From Telopea speciosissima (taxonomy: Eukaryota; Streptophyta; Magnoliopsida; Proteales; Proteaceae), in assembly GCF_018873765.1 (NCBI RefSeq), contig NC_057922.1, forward strand, positions 8,569,563 through 8,633,562: 64,000 nucleotides of DNA, in the 5' to 3' direction. Below, one piece after another: positions 45,501-56,955 of this stretch. Position numbers and translations under genes: made by a program. Within the stretch, counting starts at the first letter, position 1. Each line of letters starts with the position of its first letter. The notes beneath the pieces are model-generated. The model was not told where the DNA came from and ran no database searches. It saw only the letters and a list, made by a program, of their open reading frames with translations.

Positions 45501-47289
45501 AAATAGTTAGAACTTGGAATTTACTGCTACTTTGGAGATCTGGAAGTTGACAGAACTTGGAATTAACCTCTTGTTTACAAATAGAAATTAATCACTTCAG
45601 TTGCTGGAATAGAATATTCAATTCGCCATTTGCTATGAGAAATCACTCCTGTTGTAGGCAGTATATGATGGATGAAAGAAAATCAGGTAAGCTACAAGTT
45701 GGTTGCATTAACTGCTATGGCTTCAACTATCCAAAGCTTAGAAACCAAACTAATATCTCATCTGTAAACTAACTGAAGCAGAAATTATTTCAGTTCGACA
45801 ATACTTTAAAAGAACTTTAGAATTTGGTTCACCAGTGATTCATTGCATTGTTAGGGTTGGGGTTGGGGTTAGGGTTGAGTGTGTCTTGTATGCTCTGAGT
45901 CCACATAATTATTGTTGAGTCTGTACTTGTAATTGGGGTGGGTTTTGGGTCCATTACATGTACGGGGTAAAATTTTAATTGTGGGGATTTTGTAAGATGG
46001 AGAGTGCCAGAGTGGTGTATAGAGTTTTTTTTCTTTTCTGATTTGATAAAAAACTCTGATTCTTTTGGGTGGATATACGCATCATGAAGAATCATGTTAA
46101 ATTTCTCATATTATGATAGTTTGTTTGATTTCTTCCTGTGGTTGCTCATTTGTCCCCAACATGCATAGAATCGGAATAGAAAAATTACTGTCAAATTTTG
46201 CGTGCCCAGAAAGAAGGATAAGTGCTAGTTCATCAAAGCACACAGGAAGCAAAAGAAAAGATAAGGATAGGACTAAAGACAATTTTGTCTTGCTGAGAAA
46301 ACTAATCAAGATTTTGTCATCTTTTTCTTTGGGAGGAAGAAAATTTTTTTTCTTGGACATCCTTCTTCCTCTGTTACCTAGTTCCTTCAGTCTCTGCAAA
46401 ACTTTTTGAACTCTGTTTATATGAGCAATGGATCTTTTCAGCCAGAAATCTTGATATGGCAACTTACTTTGGGGCCCAAAATAAATCCATGAGTTGCTAC
46501 TTCAGTCAATAATTGTCATGTGAGCTTTAGAACAAGAAAGCAAAACAAAGTGGAGTGGGTGAGAAGACAGATGAAGGGTGCTAAAGAGAAGTAGAGAACA
46601 CGCATGGAGAATAAATTTTCAAGTGCGCCCAAACCAAATGGGCCCTTAAGCCAATAATATGATTTGGATTGGTCTTATTGTCTGCAACTGAAATAGGGAA
46701 AATCAATTGGCAAAGAAGTTTAGGGGTAAACCACCTATAGAAAACCTTGAGATGTTCTACCCAAAATTTGCCACTTGTAGTGATGACATGGCGTATCCAA
46801 ACTATCTGGCTAATTCCATGTGGCATCCTTCTGATTAAGCAGTTGTTCAATATCTCATTCGTTTAATAGATCTCTAATAAACCAAGAGAAAATAGGAACC
46901 CAAGACCTTCTGGTAGGGTGGGGTTTTAACATTCCACATCCATTCAAAAACGAACAGGTGTTGAGTGCAGTCGTATGTGCCATTTCTTTTGTTCTCCACA
47001 CCTTTTTCTTATCTTTTGTTCTCGGCACCTTTTTCTTGGACTCCAACGTACAATGCTCGACACATGTCCCACCCACTGTCATTTTCAAAGTGTATTGTAG
47101 GTATTTCTCAAAGCAAAAAGGATATGGATTGAGAGTTGCTTTCCTTTTCTTGAATGTTACGAGTTTCCGCCTCATGCCTAGAGTCCAGTTCCTCTGCACG
47201 TACGTGTAGATGATCCATTCTCCACGTGTGAAGCCTCTCTGAACTGTTTATACGAAGTGTACCACGTCCATGTGTTAACAATCCCAAGC
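42571..47289. other. Long spacer downstream of the PPR cluster
   Basis: No convincing gene in 4.7 kb. Small local duplications occur: 44425-44525 (tatagctttgagataaagacc / tatggctagaggatgaagacc) and 45488-45550 (ctgctactttggagat twice). Part of 44960-45030 recurs loosely at 45700-45775. An arm of a family D MITE lies at 47180-47225. The part just after 42570 is presumably 3' UTR. Confidence 0.4.
45851..45877. repeat. Short interstitial telomere-like repeat
   Basis: TTAGGG TTGGGG TTGGGG TTAGGG TTG: four units close to the plant telomere repeat TTTAGGG but mostly 6-mers. Probably a chance or relic sequence. Confidence 0.5.
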
Positions 47290-47530
47290 ATGGTTATAAG
47301 AATCAGTATCGAATTGGCCAATATCAACCAATATCAATTCCCAATTGGTCCTAGATCAGCCAAACCAATCCAATCCATATCAAATTATAGAAAACATTGC
47401 AGGTCGATCTGTACCAATACGGACCAATATTGGGTCGACATGGATCGATACAAGCCAATATTGTTCTTATCCGAAGTTATATGGACTGATACAATGCCAA
47501 TCTTGGCCAATAGAGGGCCCGATCCTTAAA
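47290..47530. repeat. Degenerate ATATTGG/ATCGG-type repeats
   Basis: Words such as accaatatcaa, gccaatat, ggaccaatat and gatcgatac. Same kind of word drift as at 1-215. Followed at about 47548-47603 by a fragment (gagaatgagaaatcaacctaaaatgcat) shared with 51421 and 63295. Confidence 0.5.
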
Positions 47531-47745
47531 AAAGTTGTTTTTATGATCCGAGAATGAGAAATCAACCTAAAATGCATTTCAAGAATACATACCAAACATA
47601 GCCTAAGAACAGAAACAAAAAGAGAGACATTGATGAATCAATCAGTAAAACTGAGATTTTAGTATTACATTTCTTTCTTTTTCTATTTTTCATGCTTTTG
47701 AGAGAGAGAGAGAAAGAGAGATCAGTACCATGTGACATGATTGAT

Positions 47746-49599
47746 TCAAGCAAGGCCTCCATTGATACTTCTGCAAGAGCACCTACACCTAAGGACGACA
47801 TAAGAGATGAATCTGTAAACCAAGATGAAGCAAACCATGACCACCACATTTCTCCATCTACTCTCTTCCCCAAGCCCTTCTTCCCTCATCACATTCTCTG
47901 CATTCATTACACACTCACCAAGCAAGTATTCCAAACACTTCCCCTTGCCAGAAAACTCATTTATCAAAAACCCTTCAAACGGATACTTAAACAGAGATAT
48001 ATAATGCATAAGAACCCAATACTTAGGCATTCCACTCTTGGGTATGAAATATCCAGAAAACAAAAAGAACGAACCCATCACCCCTGAAATCACAGAATTC
48101 CCAATTATGAAATTGGGCACCAGAGCAGTGCAACAAACCACAACCGAGTTAGCCGTGTACAGAATCAACCATATCAGTAGCAGAAAATACATGAAAGCAG
48201 TGAAGCTCCGGTTCAAACCCACAAGCCAATACAGAGGAGCAGAGAACAAGAAGGCCAAGATTAGCAGAAATGGCAGAAAAACGAGCCCATTAGCAATCAC
48301 ATAAGATGAAACCCTATAACTCCCGCATGAGGTTTCTTTCATGAAAATCTCCCTTTCTTGAAGAAATATGGGGAGAGCTTCTGTGCAGCACGACAGCAGG
48401 AAGGTCAGTACGAATGCAAACAAACCTACCCTCTCTTCAGCACCTGAAAAATCGTCTTTGAGATTATAAAAGATGGAACCCAATACTAGCCCTACGATCA
48501 GCATCTGGATCGTTCTACAAGCGAATAGCTCCTTTGTTCGATACACGTTCTTGGAAAACCTGTGTGTGAGTATAACCGTTTCTTTCAATCTCGAATTAGC
48601 AAACCTGTAAGGAAGATCGATTCGAGCATTAGCGACGGTTTCTTGGAAAAGTTGTTGTAGGGTAGAATTACCGCTTCGAATTCGTGACGGTTGTTGTGAC
48701 AGTTGTGGCAGTTGGAGTGTTTCGACGGCGTCGATAGCGAACTCAACGATGTTGACCTGAAGAGGTAACTGAAGATCCATGGACCGTAAATGGAGGCTCA
48801 GTTGGTCGACGGTGCCGTGATGTAAAACGGCGCCGTCAGCCATCATGATAATGGAGTTGAATAGCTTCACGATTCTGAACCCGGGTTGATGGATGCTCAG
48901 GATTATGGTCCGACCGCGTGTCTCGGCCATGGTTTTCAACATGTCTATGATTTGCAATGCTGAGGTGCTGTCAAGACCTGAGGTTGGCTCGTCGAGGATC
49001 AAGACGTTGGGGTCGTGAATTACATCAACGCCGATCGACACGCGCCGCCTCTCACCGCCGGAGATTCCGCGAACCAAATCATCTCCGATTCGGGTTGATG
49101 CAACGTGAGTCAAGCCGAGCTCGTCCATCAGGGACTTGACCCGGGAGTGTAAATCGGCCTGTTCGAGCTTGAGCCGGAGCTTAGCACTGAACGTAAGAGT
49201 TTCTTCAACGGTGAGGAGTGGGAAGAGGGTGTCTCTTTGGGTGACGTAGCCGGAGATTTTCTTGAAATGGGTTTTGTCGATGGGTATCTGGTTGACAAGG
49301 AATGAGCCGGTTTGAGGGGTGAGTCGACCGGCGAGGACTTCTAGAAGTGTCGACTTCCCGGCACCGCTTGGACCGACAATTGCGAGTATCTCCCATGGTT
49401 TGGCTCTGCAAGTAACGTTCTTGAGAACGTGCCGGAACTCTGGTTCGGCTCCTGTGGTTTCTTGTTCGAGCTGTTCTTCTTGTTCTTTGCTGCTGCTGAT
49501 GCTGAGAACCTTAAATGGGTATCTAAATCTTCTTCTTTGGTGGGTGTAGATCTTGTAGTTGATGCCCACTGCTTCTATCTCACAGCCTTGTTTCTTCAT
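47746..49599 (-). CDS. ABCG5: ABCG half-size transporter, ABCG5 type
   Basis: A membrane ATP-binding half-transporter (WBC subfamily) that must dimerise; ABCG5 relatives act in cuticle or surface lipid export. The start at 49599 gives MKKQGCEIEAVGINYKIYTH, aligning with the Arabidopsis ABCG5 start MEKQGCEIEALDIDYNIF. An upstream in-frame ATG at 49653 would add 18 residues but lacks that support. In 617 residues: Walker A GPSGAGKS (76-83), signature ISGGE (179-183), Walker B VLILDEP (199-205), D-loop SGLD (207-210), H-loop His 237. The C-terminal half has the six-helix ABC2 membrane domain (CRTIQMLIVGLVLGSIFYNL; GVMGSFFLFSGYFIP; ALFKYPFEGFLINEF-like segment SLFKYPFEGFLINEF), ending YRFISYVVLRCRCS. 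It is intronless and intact with all catalytic motifs, so it is probably functional. Confidence 0.93.
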   Translation of the reverse strand: MKKQGCEIEAVGINYKIYTHQRRRFRYPFKVLSISSSKEQEEQLEQETTGAEPEFRHVLKNVTCRAKPWEILAIVGPSGAGKSTLLEVLAGRLTPQTGSFLVNQIPIDKTHFKKISGYVTQRDTLFPLLTVEETLTFSAKLRLKLEQADLHSRVKSLMDELGLTHVASTRIGDDLVRGISGGERRRVSIGVDVIHDPNVLILDEPTSGLDSTSALQIIDMLKTMAETRGRTIILSIHQPGFRIVKLFNSIIMMADGAVLHHGTVDQLSLHLRSMDLQLPLQVNIVEFAIDAVETLQLPQLSQQPSRIRSGNSTLQQLFQETVANARIDLPYRFANSRLKETVILTHRFSKNVYRTKELFACRTIQMLIVGLVLGSIFYNLKDDFSGAEERVGLFAFVLTFLLSCCTEALPIFLQEREIFMKETSCGSYRVSSYVIANGLVFLPFLLILAFLFSAPLYWLVGLNRSFTAFMYFLLLIWLILYTANSVVVCCTALVPNFIIGNSVISGVMGSFFLFSGYFIPKSGMPKYWVLMHYISLFKYPFEGFLINEFSGKGKCLEYLLGECVMNAENVMREEGLGEESRWRNVVVMVCFILVYRFISYVVLRCRCSCRSINGGLA

Positions 49600-51862
49600 T
49601 GAAAGTTTTCTTTCCTTGAATGTGTCTCTTTGCACTGAGCATCTTAAACTCATGAACCTGTACTTCACCTCGTCTCTCCATTAGTTCTCTCTATTCCAAT
49701 AATGACCATTGTATACTTACATGGTTCACGTGAACCTTTGTCTTGCAAATTTGTTAGCAATTCCGGTTGTTTACATATAATCCACGTGCACCTTGCTGGT
49801 GGTGTACCATGAAGGGTAATTTTGGTAAATTACCCTGGCATAGAGTCCACCGTGTGACTCTAAGATACGAGTTAGAAATATATTTGTTTGAATTTAAGTT
49901 CTTTGTTCACATGTCAAGTTTCAAGTCAAAGTAATGCGAAACTGAATCGTAACTACATGAAGACCTTACCAAAATGTAAATTCGTTGCTTAATTAGGAGT
50001 GATATATATGATATGGTAGGTCAAGAGGCATTGAAATTTGGGGGTCCCATCCTGAATTTGTCTCACATGGTATTTATTGAGAAGATGGGGTTAAATTTGT
50101 CATTATAATAACACTTTTTTTTTTTTTTTTTTTTGGGTGAGAATAAAGCAGCAACACAGAAGTACGAATGGAGTTTTGGAAACATTGTTAAAACCTAGGG
50201 AAGTGAGCTGGGGGAGGCCGTGACCTGGTGGTCCCATGTAGATTCTGGCTGATATCACATAAAACACTGAAACCTTATTTGTGGCTAATATTTATCGAGA
50301 GAGATTTCTCACTGCATATGTCCCCACTACTTTATGTAAATTACCAAATAAGTCCTCTATGACCTGGATTCAATAACTTCCAAGGGATTGGGTCTTGTTT
50401 GGAGCCCGGCCCAAATAGAAGACCAGTTAAGCCAACGAACTGATTAAACCAGAAAGAATACTCACCAACATCCACTAATTTAGAGAAGAACCCAATCGCA
50501 GTCCCTGACTCAATATATCGAACCTACATTCCAAGGCCCAGGTTCAGGTAAAATAATGGGCCGGATCAAGGGTGGACCAAATCCCTAAAATGAAAAAGTC
50601 CCAATACAAGAGGGGCAAATTTTATTTTTTTGGGGGGGACGGGGGACGGAGGAAGATGAGGTGGCAATGAATCTTTCTTGTGGACAAAACCGGGTGAGGA
50701 GAAGCTTTTTTCTGTGATGGCAGAATTCCTTTGCATTGATTTGGCCACGTGGTAACCAGAGGGAATTTTGTCTGGACTTGATATGAACCTCCCGTGAACT
50801 CTGGTTAGTGGGGCCACTTGGCCCAACCTTTAGAAGAAGTCCAAATGACATTCAAACTATAGCATCCTCAAACAGAGACCAGCCCGTGACCGGTGAGCCC
50901 ACTTCCACTCAAAACTCCCAACTTCTCTAATGCCCTTATACCACTCAGGACTCGTTTGTTTGCGGATTTGTTTGAGGGGTACCTACGGGGAGGAGAATTG
51001 GGGTGGAAAAGTCCTAATGTGCATTTTAAAATCCCACCCCAAATCTTATTTGATTAAGTTGGGGGGTGGAATTTACAAAAACTCAAAAAATAATATTAAA
51101 TATTTTGTCTGCTGACGTGACATTTAAAAATCCAACCCCTATCTTATTTGGTGGGACTTTGATTACTGTTAATGGGAAAAGTAAAAATCTTACCCATGTT
51201 TCCCAACCCAATACTGTGGGATCTAGTCCCACAACATTTCCACCCCATTCTAAACAGCCAACTTTTTTTTTGGGTAGTAAATAGCTCCTAATTCATAGTT
51301 ATGTCAATGTAAAAATTGTCTTGTAATTAGTTTGGTTTCTTCATGTATTGATTTAGGCAACGTTTGGTATGCATTCCAATTTTGCATTCTCGGATGATAA
51401 AAAAACAGTTGTTTATATCGTCTGAGAATGCAAAATAGACCTAGAATGCATTTTTTTTGGATCTATCCTATTCAAGGGCCCACAGGCCAACTACAAGGTA
51501 AGGAGGGGAGAGAGGGGTGCTTTTTTTTGGCACAATATGCAATCTTGGATAATCGAATCCCTTGACCTCCTGGGGGCATGCACTCAACTTGCAAATGCCT
51601 CCAACCAACCGAGCTAGCAGTTGTTTGCAATGTTAATCATTATAGCAAGAATATTATAAATAGAATTTATAACATAAATAAAACATTTATTTTTGTCCAA
51701 AGAGAGGAAAGGAAACTTTTATTTCTATAATAGAAAAAGTAAATGGACTCCAGGAAGCCCATGTTCATCATCAGGAATGAGTTCGACAAAAGCAAAAGTA
51801 CTGGATTTTCTTCACTGAGCCGATGCTATAAGCAAACTCTCCTCATTTGAGCTAGAATTCTT
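49600..51862. other. Spacer between ABCG5 and the second NLR
   Basis: Contains the ABCG5 upstream region, a poly-T run at about 50108-50133, and AT-rich DNA. Near 50940-51250 there is a partly inverted, ggggtgg/ccacccc-rich stretch resembling a degraded foldback element. No gene is seen. Confidence 0.4.
51358..51450. mobile_element. Small foldback element with GAGAATGCAAAATAGACCTA arm
   Basis: Left arm tgcattccaattttgcattc is mirrored by gagaatgcaaaatagacc in the right arm. It is preceded by 'acgtttggtatg', a phrase seen at many plant hAT-like MITE ends. Fragments of the same arm lie at 47548-47603 and 63287-63345. Class uncertain. Confidence 0.45.
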
Positions 51863-52244
51863 CTACTTTTTATTAGAATTGTTATGTGCATCTGAGGAAG
51901 AGGTGGGCAGGGATCCTTTAGAGCCTGTATGACAACAAAAGAGTCAAGATTCGATAAAATTAGTTTAATGTTGATACACTACATGTGTGTGTGCCATTTT
52001 GTCCAGGAGCGTGGCTCCTGCATTAGTGTTGGAACCAATACGGGCACACACAAAAGCATCAACAAAGACACAATTTCCACCCTTCATGGAGTTGGGTGGT
52101 CATTTTGCCCTATCTATTGGGATTGAAATATAAACTTATTTCGTGCTTCCAAATACCCTAGATTATGGTGAAAATTGGAGATATATTCGAATCCAAGAAT
52201 AGCAATACTGGTGGGTGGTTGAGGTGACGAGCAGGATGAGTTGG

Positions 52245-52510
52245 AATCAAGGTTTTAAAACATGTAATCGGTGATGGAAGCAGTCAGTGTCGATTCCAAT
52301 TCGATTCAGATCAGAATCAGCTCATTCGGTCTGAAAAACCTCTACAATCGACAGATCCTAGGAATATTCCAACGATTCTGGTGTTCTTATCCAGGAATCG
52401 GCCGTATTGACTCATCAGAAATCAAGATCGATGACCGCCAAATCTGATCTGAATCGGACAACCCCCGATCTGATTCACCGATTCTAATTGAAACACTAGT
52501 TGGAATGGAT
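52245..52510. repeat. Degenerate ATCGG-type repeat inside an NLR intron
   Basis: Begins caaggttttaaaacatgtaa and carries aatcggtgatgg, gattcagatcagaatc and cgattctaattg words, as in the patches at 33530-34120. Lies in the predicted last intron of the second CNL. Confidence 0.55.
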
Positions 52511-52686
52511 TGGAGGTGGCAATAATGGTGGTCACAGGTGGTAGAATAACCCAATTTGATCGCCATAATCTATAGAATGCTAGATCAAACTTGAAATTGG
52601 AGGCTCAATTCAAGTGCATCTCTACCCACCAAAAAAAGGCTTTACAAACCTACTATTGGTTTCCGTGGCAAAGGCATTCCAAACAT

Positions 52687-52876
52687 GGATTTGGATCCTC
52701 GCAGCCGCCTGCCCGTGCGGTCGGTGTGCAGCCTCACACAGGTAGGAGCGAAATGACCACCCTACCCACTGACCGAGCACCCTGCCCGAGTGGGATCCAT
52801 GTGGAGTCCACACCCTGCCTGTGTGAGGCTGCACACCGGCCACACGGGCAGGCGGCAACAGAGGATCCAAATTGTC
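52687..52876. mobile_element. Foldback MITE with GGATTTGGATCCTC terminus
   Basis: Left arm ggatttggatcctcgcagcc and gcctgcccgtgcggtcggtg; right arm caccggccacacgggcaggc and gaggatccaaattgtcc. Long GC-rich hairpin with centre cgaaatgaccaccctaccca. It shares its terminus with 27164-27416. The target duplication is not clear. Confidence 0.75.
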
Positions 52877-55800
52877 CAGACATTAGTGTGTGGAAAGTAC
52901 TTAAGAGTTATGCTGTATGCCTATATCTGACTGTTGGATATGTAGGAAATGTTCTAGTTTGGATGCAGATTAAACCGAAACTGTGAAAGTGTTTATAAAT
53001 GATTGGGTTATGGTTTCAAAATTGAGGCCGTTTAATTAAATGGTTTAAACTAAACCGGACCGTTTAACACCCTTAGGTAGGGGACTCAAACACGAGACCA
53101 GCCTAAGACTCTGCCGCTACAAATATTAGCACAAACCACCATAGCAAGCTGATGTCAGCGCACGTACACATTACACACACGTGCAGGCATGCAACAACTT
53201 ACAGAAGTTAATTGATTGATTGATCAAAACTCACCAGAAGCCTCTGAAACTTCTTCATGCTTTGTCATGTGCTTTTGCTCGGTGGCTCTATGGAAGCAAA
53301 GAAAGAAAAAGTTGGATTAAAACATTACTTCTAAAAATTAATGCATAAATTTTCAAAATTAAGAAGACAGAATCATTTCAGGGAAGAGTGTACAAAATCC
53401 ACTTGTTAGATTGCAAGAAATTAAAGAACATGATATATATATATATTGTATCATTATGATTGAATCCTGAAGGTTATAGCTATAGCTAACTCACCCGAAA
53501 TCATGCTTGAATAATGGAATGCTGCGGACCTTGAAAGAATATTTGGAATCTTTGCCAATCTTTTCCATCTTCTCATTGAATTTTTCATCCATTCCTGCAA
53601 CCTTCACAAGTTGGAGTTTAAGGAGTTTTTCAAGGTTTTGAGGCGGCTCTTTCAAATCCGGACAATGCCCAAAGGAAAGATACTCGAGCTTTTGCAGTCC
53701 ATTTATTTTCCAATTCTCTAGATTTCTCAGCTGGAAAATGGACAGTGTCTTTAGCTCGGGGAAACCATCAGTATCACAGCTTATTTCCTTTACTTGGAAA
53801 GTACTATTAGCCAGGCTGAGGACCATGAGCTTAGGAACACGTTGTAGCATTGGAAGAGGATCATCTGTGAATAGATTATCCCACAAGAATAAGCAACAGC
53901 GGTTTTGGAAGCAATTTATAGCAGAGTTTAAGGCCTCAACCGAACCACCAATTCTTAATGTATCGAGATTGGTCATGGAGCGCGCCAAAGATCCCATATG
54001 TAGGGTCTCATTTATCTCACATCTTATAGATAGTGATCGGAGGAAGTTCATCTTGTCGATGGAATCACAAAACTTTTCAGAATCAGCTTCTGCTACTCTT
54101 CCAATGGAAAGTTTTCGGAGTTGGGTCCATCTTCCTAGTTCCTCTATCAAGTCAGTAGTAGCTCTCACACCTGCAAGTGTTTGGAGTTCGAGTAATCGTT
54201 CTTCTGCTGTCTCCTTTCCTAGTGGCATCTCCACAACTTCTCTTCTAAAAGAACTACAGAGATATATGTGCCGCAGTTGAGGAAGTCGGGACACGCAATG
54301 GGGCAGTGTCCTCAGTTTTGTCTCTCTTACATCCAAGGTGTGTAGCTCATTTAACTGTAACAAGGAAGCAGGAAGCTCTCTAATTCCAGTTCTCCTCAAC
54401 CCCAGGTATCTCAAACGGATCAGATTCTTCAGAACAGAGGCAGGAACCTCCTTGAGGCTTGAGCCCTTCAGTCTTAGATATACTAGAAGTACTAGAGTAC
54501 TCAAACTGTTTGGCAAGGTTTTGATATCTGAGCCATCGAGATCCAAGTCCAACACTCGTAAGAGTTGAAATCGACGCATAATTGAGGATGGTAACTTACT
54601 TATTCCAGAGATAATGCAAGAGCGTATGCATGGAGCATCATTTTTATCTGATGCTATTTCTTCAATGCCCTTACCCTGAATGGAAAGGAGACGCAAACTT
54701 GGGATACCTGCTGCAATTCGAGATGATCCATTGTCTGTGGCTTGAACCAAGACTCGCACATTGGATCCAATGATATCAAGCGCTACTCTGCGAATCTGAT
54801 CATCAAACTTACAAGATTTCAGATCTCCTTTAACATCAACATGTCCCGGTTGAATCAATTCCCTGTTGATGAGCTCTTGTAAGTAGGCCATGGAAGTCTC
54901 TATTGCTGTTCTCTTTGAATTTTCCTCCACCAAGCCTTCAGCTACCCATAACCGAATGACCCTCTCCAATGGAATCTCAATGTCTTTGGGGAAGATACTT
55001 AACTATAAGAAGCATGATTTAAGAGGTCAAACCAATGCATCATAGCTGAGCAATATTTCTTTGAGTGTATCATCTCTAGAATATTCATCTAATCCCTCCA
55101 ATTGGCTAAGACATTTTTTGCCAAAATTCGGGGTTTCTGTTTTCCCGCAGGACCCCAGCAAGCAGCCGGATCACAAAAGGCAGACCACCTGATTTTTCGG
55201 TGATCCTTCTTGCAATCCCTTCTAGCTCCAGTGGACAACTCCCGGGAGGCTCTGTGTCTGTAAACACCAGTTGGCAGAAAAGATCCCATCTTGTTTCCTC
55301 TTGCATCAAGGCCTTGAGGTGGATTTGGACATAAACTTGGTTCACCTTAGCGTCGAAGTTCCTGCGATGTGGGAAATTACTTGTGAAAACGATCCTACCA
55401 TGGTTGAAACTACTTGTGAAAACGATCGGTCCAAGTGGAGCAACTTGACCACCAAAGGGGAAAGCAGGTAAGATAACACTCCCCCATATTTTAGAGTCTG
55501 AAACACCGTCAAGAACCAATAAGAATCGCTTCTTAACCAAGCATTTATTGATTGCTGATAGTAAGGTTTTTTGATCCATCGTCTCCAATGTGTAGGGAGG
55601 GGATCCAAAGTAGAATTGGCGTAACATCTCCCGAAGGATATTCTCAGGTTGGGAAGACAAAGGGTTTGAAATCCAAGCATAACAGTCGAAAAATTTCTTT
55701 ACTTCCTCATTCTGGTAGACATAAGTAACCAGTCTGCTCTTCCCAATACCCTTTCTCTCAATCACACCAATCACTTTGAATTTTTTGTCTCCATAATTCA

Positions 55801-56323
55801 GCAACAAATCCTCAATCCTATTCACAACATCAGCATGGATAAGCGTTGCATTTGTCCCAGTCGTCATATCATACGCTGATGGCCTTACTCCATATTTTAT
55901 AGAACCCAACGAGGTTGAGGAGCTCTGTTCTTCGGCTTGAGTACTCTCAGAGGCATTATCTGGAACAGATGGACTGCCGTTTGTCTGAATTTTTTGGATT
56001 TCTTCACCTAACCCAGGCAATTCCTTCAATTGCTTCTTTAAATTTCTTTGGAATATGAAGAGAATAAGCTGATGGTGGCCGAACCCCAACATTGGTGATC
56101 TCAGGCTCAGGATTAATATCATAATATAATCGACCTTGTCTTCCAAATCCTTAAGTGCTTTTCTCCAGGCTCTTACATCCTGATCTCTAAGATTCACGTT
56201 CGTGTAACTTAAACTGCGTATGATATACTCGAACTCCTTGCGCACTTCAGGGACAAGTAGACGGGGGTGGTGCAGGTAATACTCCAACTTCTGCTGTAAG
56301 AGCATGGCTGGAAGCAAATCCAT

Positions 56324-56955
56324 CTTTGCCTCTTTGAGCTTATCAAAGGCGTTGGGAATTCAGAGTTTCAGTTCAGGTATCAGGATCACCAAATGATGAA
56401 ACTCTGCCAGCAGGGAGAAAGAGAGAGACCCTGAAACCAAGGAAAACATTAAAACAAAAAAAAAATAAAGAAATCTATGTGATCATGAGCTAGCCACAAG
56501 TAGGAACACTTAAAAAGTCTTGAATCCAAACCTTATATGGATTTGTGTAGTTTTCACCCTTAGATAACATGAACACATAATGATCCATGCTCGCCATGGA
56601 TCTCTGGAATTGTTTCCTATGCAGCCCTCTTGTTTGATTTTGTTTTCGTTTTTGTTTTTGGGATTCATATTTGAAAAGTTGAAAGCTGTGAAGCCTTTAA
56701 TTAAAGCTCATTTGGGTTTCTTTCTTTGCAAAGAGGAAAACTTGCACACACCAAGTGTGAGTATGAGGGCCCTAGGTAGGCTTTTTACTTTTTCTTTTCT
56801 TCATTTTAAAGCAAAGAACTGAGAACAATGAAAGACAAAAGAAAATGGATCATGAAGAAGAAAAGAGACCAATGTTACAACAACCCCTAAAGTTTAATAA
56901 TATGTCCAAGCAAATAAACGACTAAGAGATAACAAGTAGTAGTAGAGCATTATTC
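56324..56955. promoter_or_regulatory. Head-to-head spacer between the second NLR and the DUF4220 gene
   Basis: 632 bp separate the two start codons. It is AT-rich and must contain both 5' regions if the genes are expressed. I see no convincing known element. A short open frame at 56580-56822 has no recognisable motif. Confidence 0.4.

Larger units (their letters stand above)
51863..56323 (-). pseudogene. Second CNL-type NLR, damaged at the NB-ARC/LRR junction, with predicted 3' mini-exons
   Basis: The ATG at 56323 begins MDLLPAMLLQQKLEYYLHHP (Rx-N-like coiled coil), distinct from the array at 7-16 kb. NB-ARC follows with a non-canonical P-loop ERKGIGKSR (189-197), kinase-2 RFLLVLDGVSD (266-276), a duplicated RNBS-B (IVFTSSF and IVFTSNF) and GGLPFVI. 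The frame then shifts in the aaaaaa run near 55112, and two stops follow at 55027-55029 and 55003-55005 before LSIFPKDIEIP, ERVIRLWVAEG and an LRR domain rich in LRKLSIG/LRYLGLRRTGIRELPA motifs. Splice signals after 53495 (TTCGG|GTGAGT) predict exons 53287-53235 and 51924-51863, ending EEVSEASGSKGSLPTSSSDA... and a stop. Those exons are inference. It is a young pseudogene, null allele or assembly error. Confidence 0.75.

Noticed and set aside
45851-45877. TTAGGG/TTGGGG run as an ancient telomere fusion site
   Set aside because: Only four imperfect 6-mer units and not the plant 7-mer; too short to support.
46106-46462. 118-codon minus-strand and 98-codon plus-strand frames
   Set aside because: They overlap each other, lack homology and are rich in low-complexity Lys/Phe/Leu.
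49600-49653. Longer ABCG5 start at ATG 49653 (adds 18 residues, MSLRCSVQRD...)
   Set aside because: The start at 49599 aligns with the conserved N-terminus M(E/K)KQGCEIEA of ABCG5 proteins.
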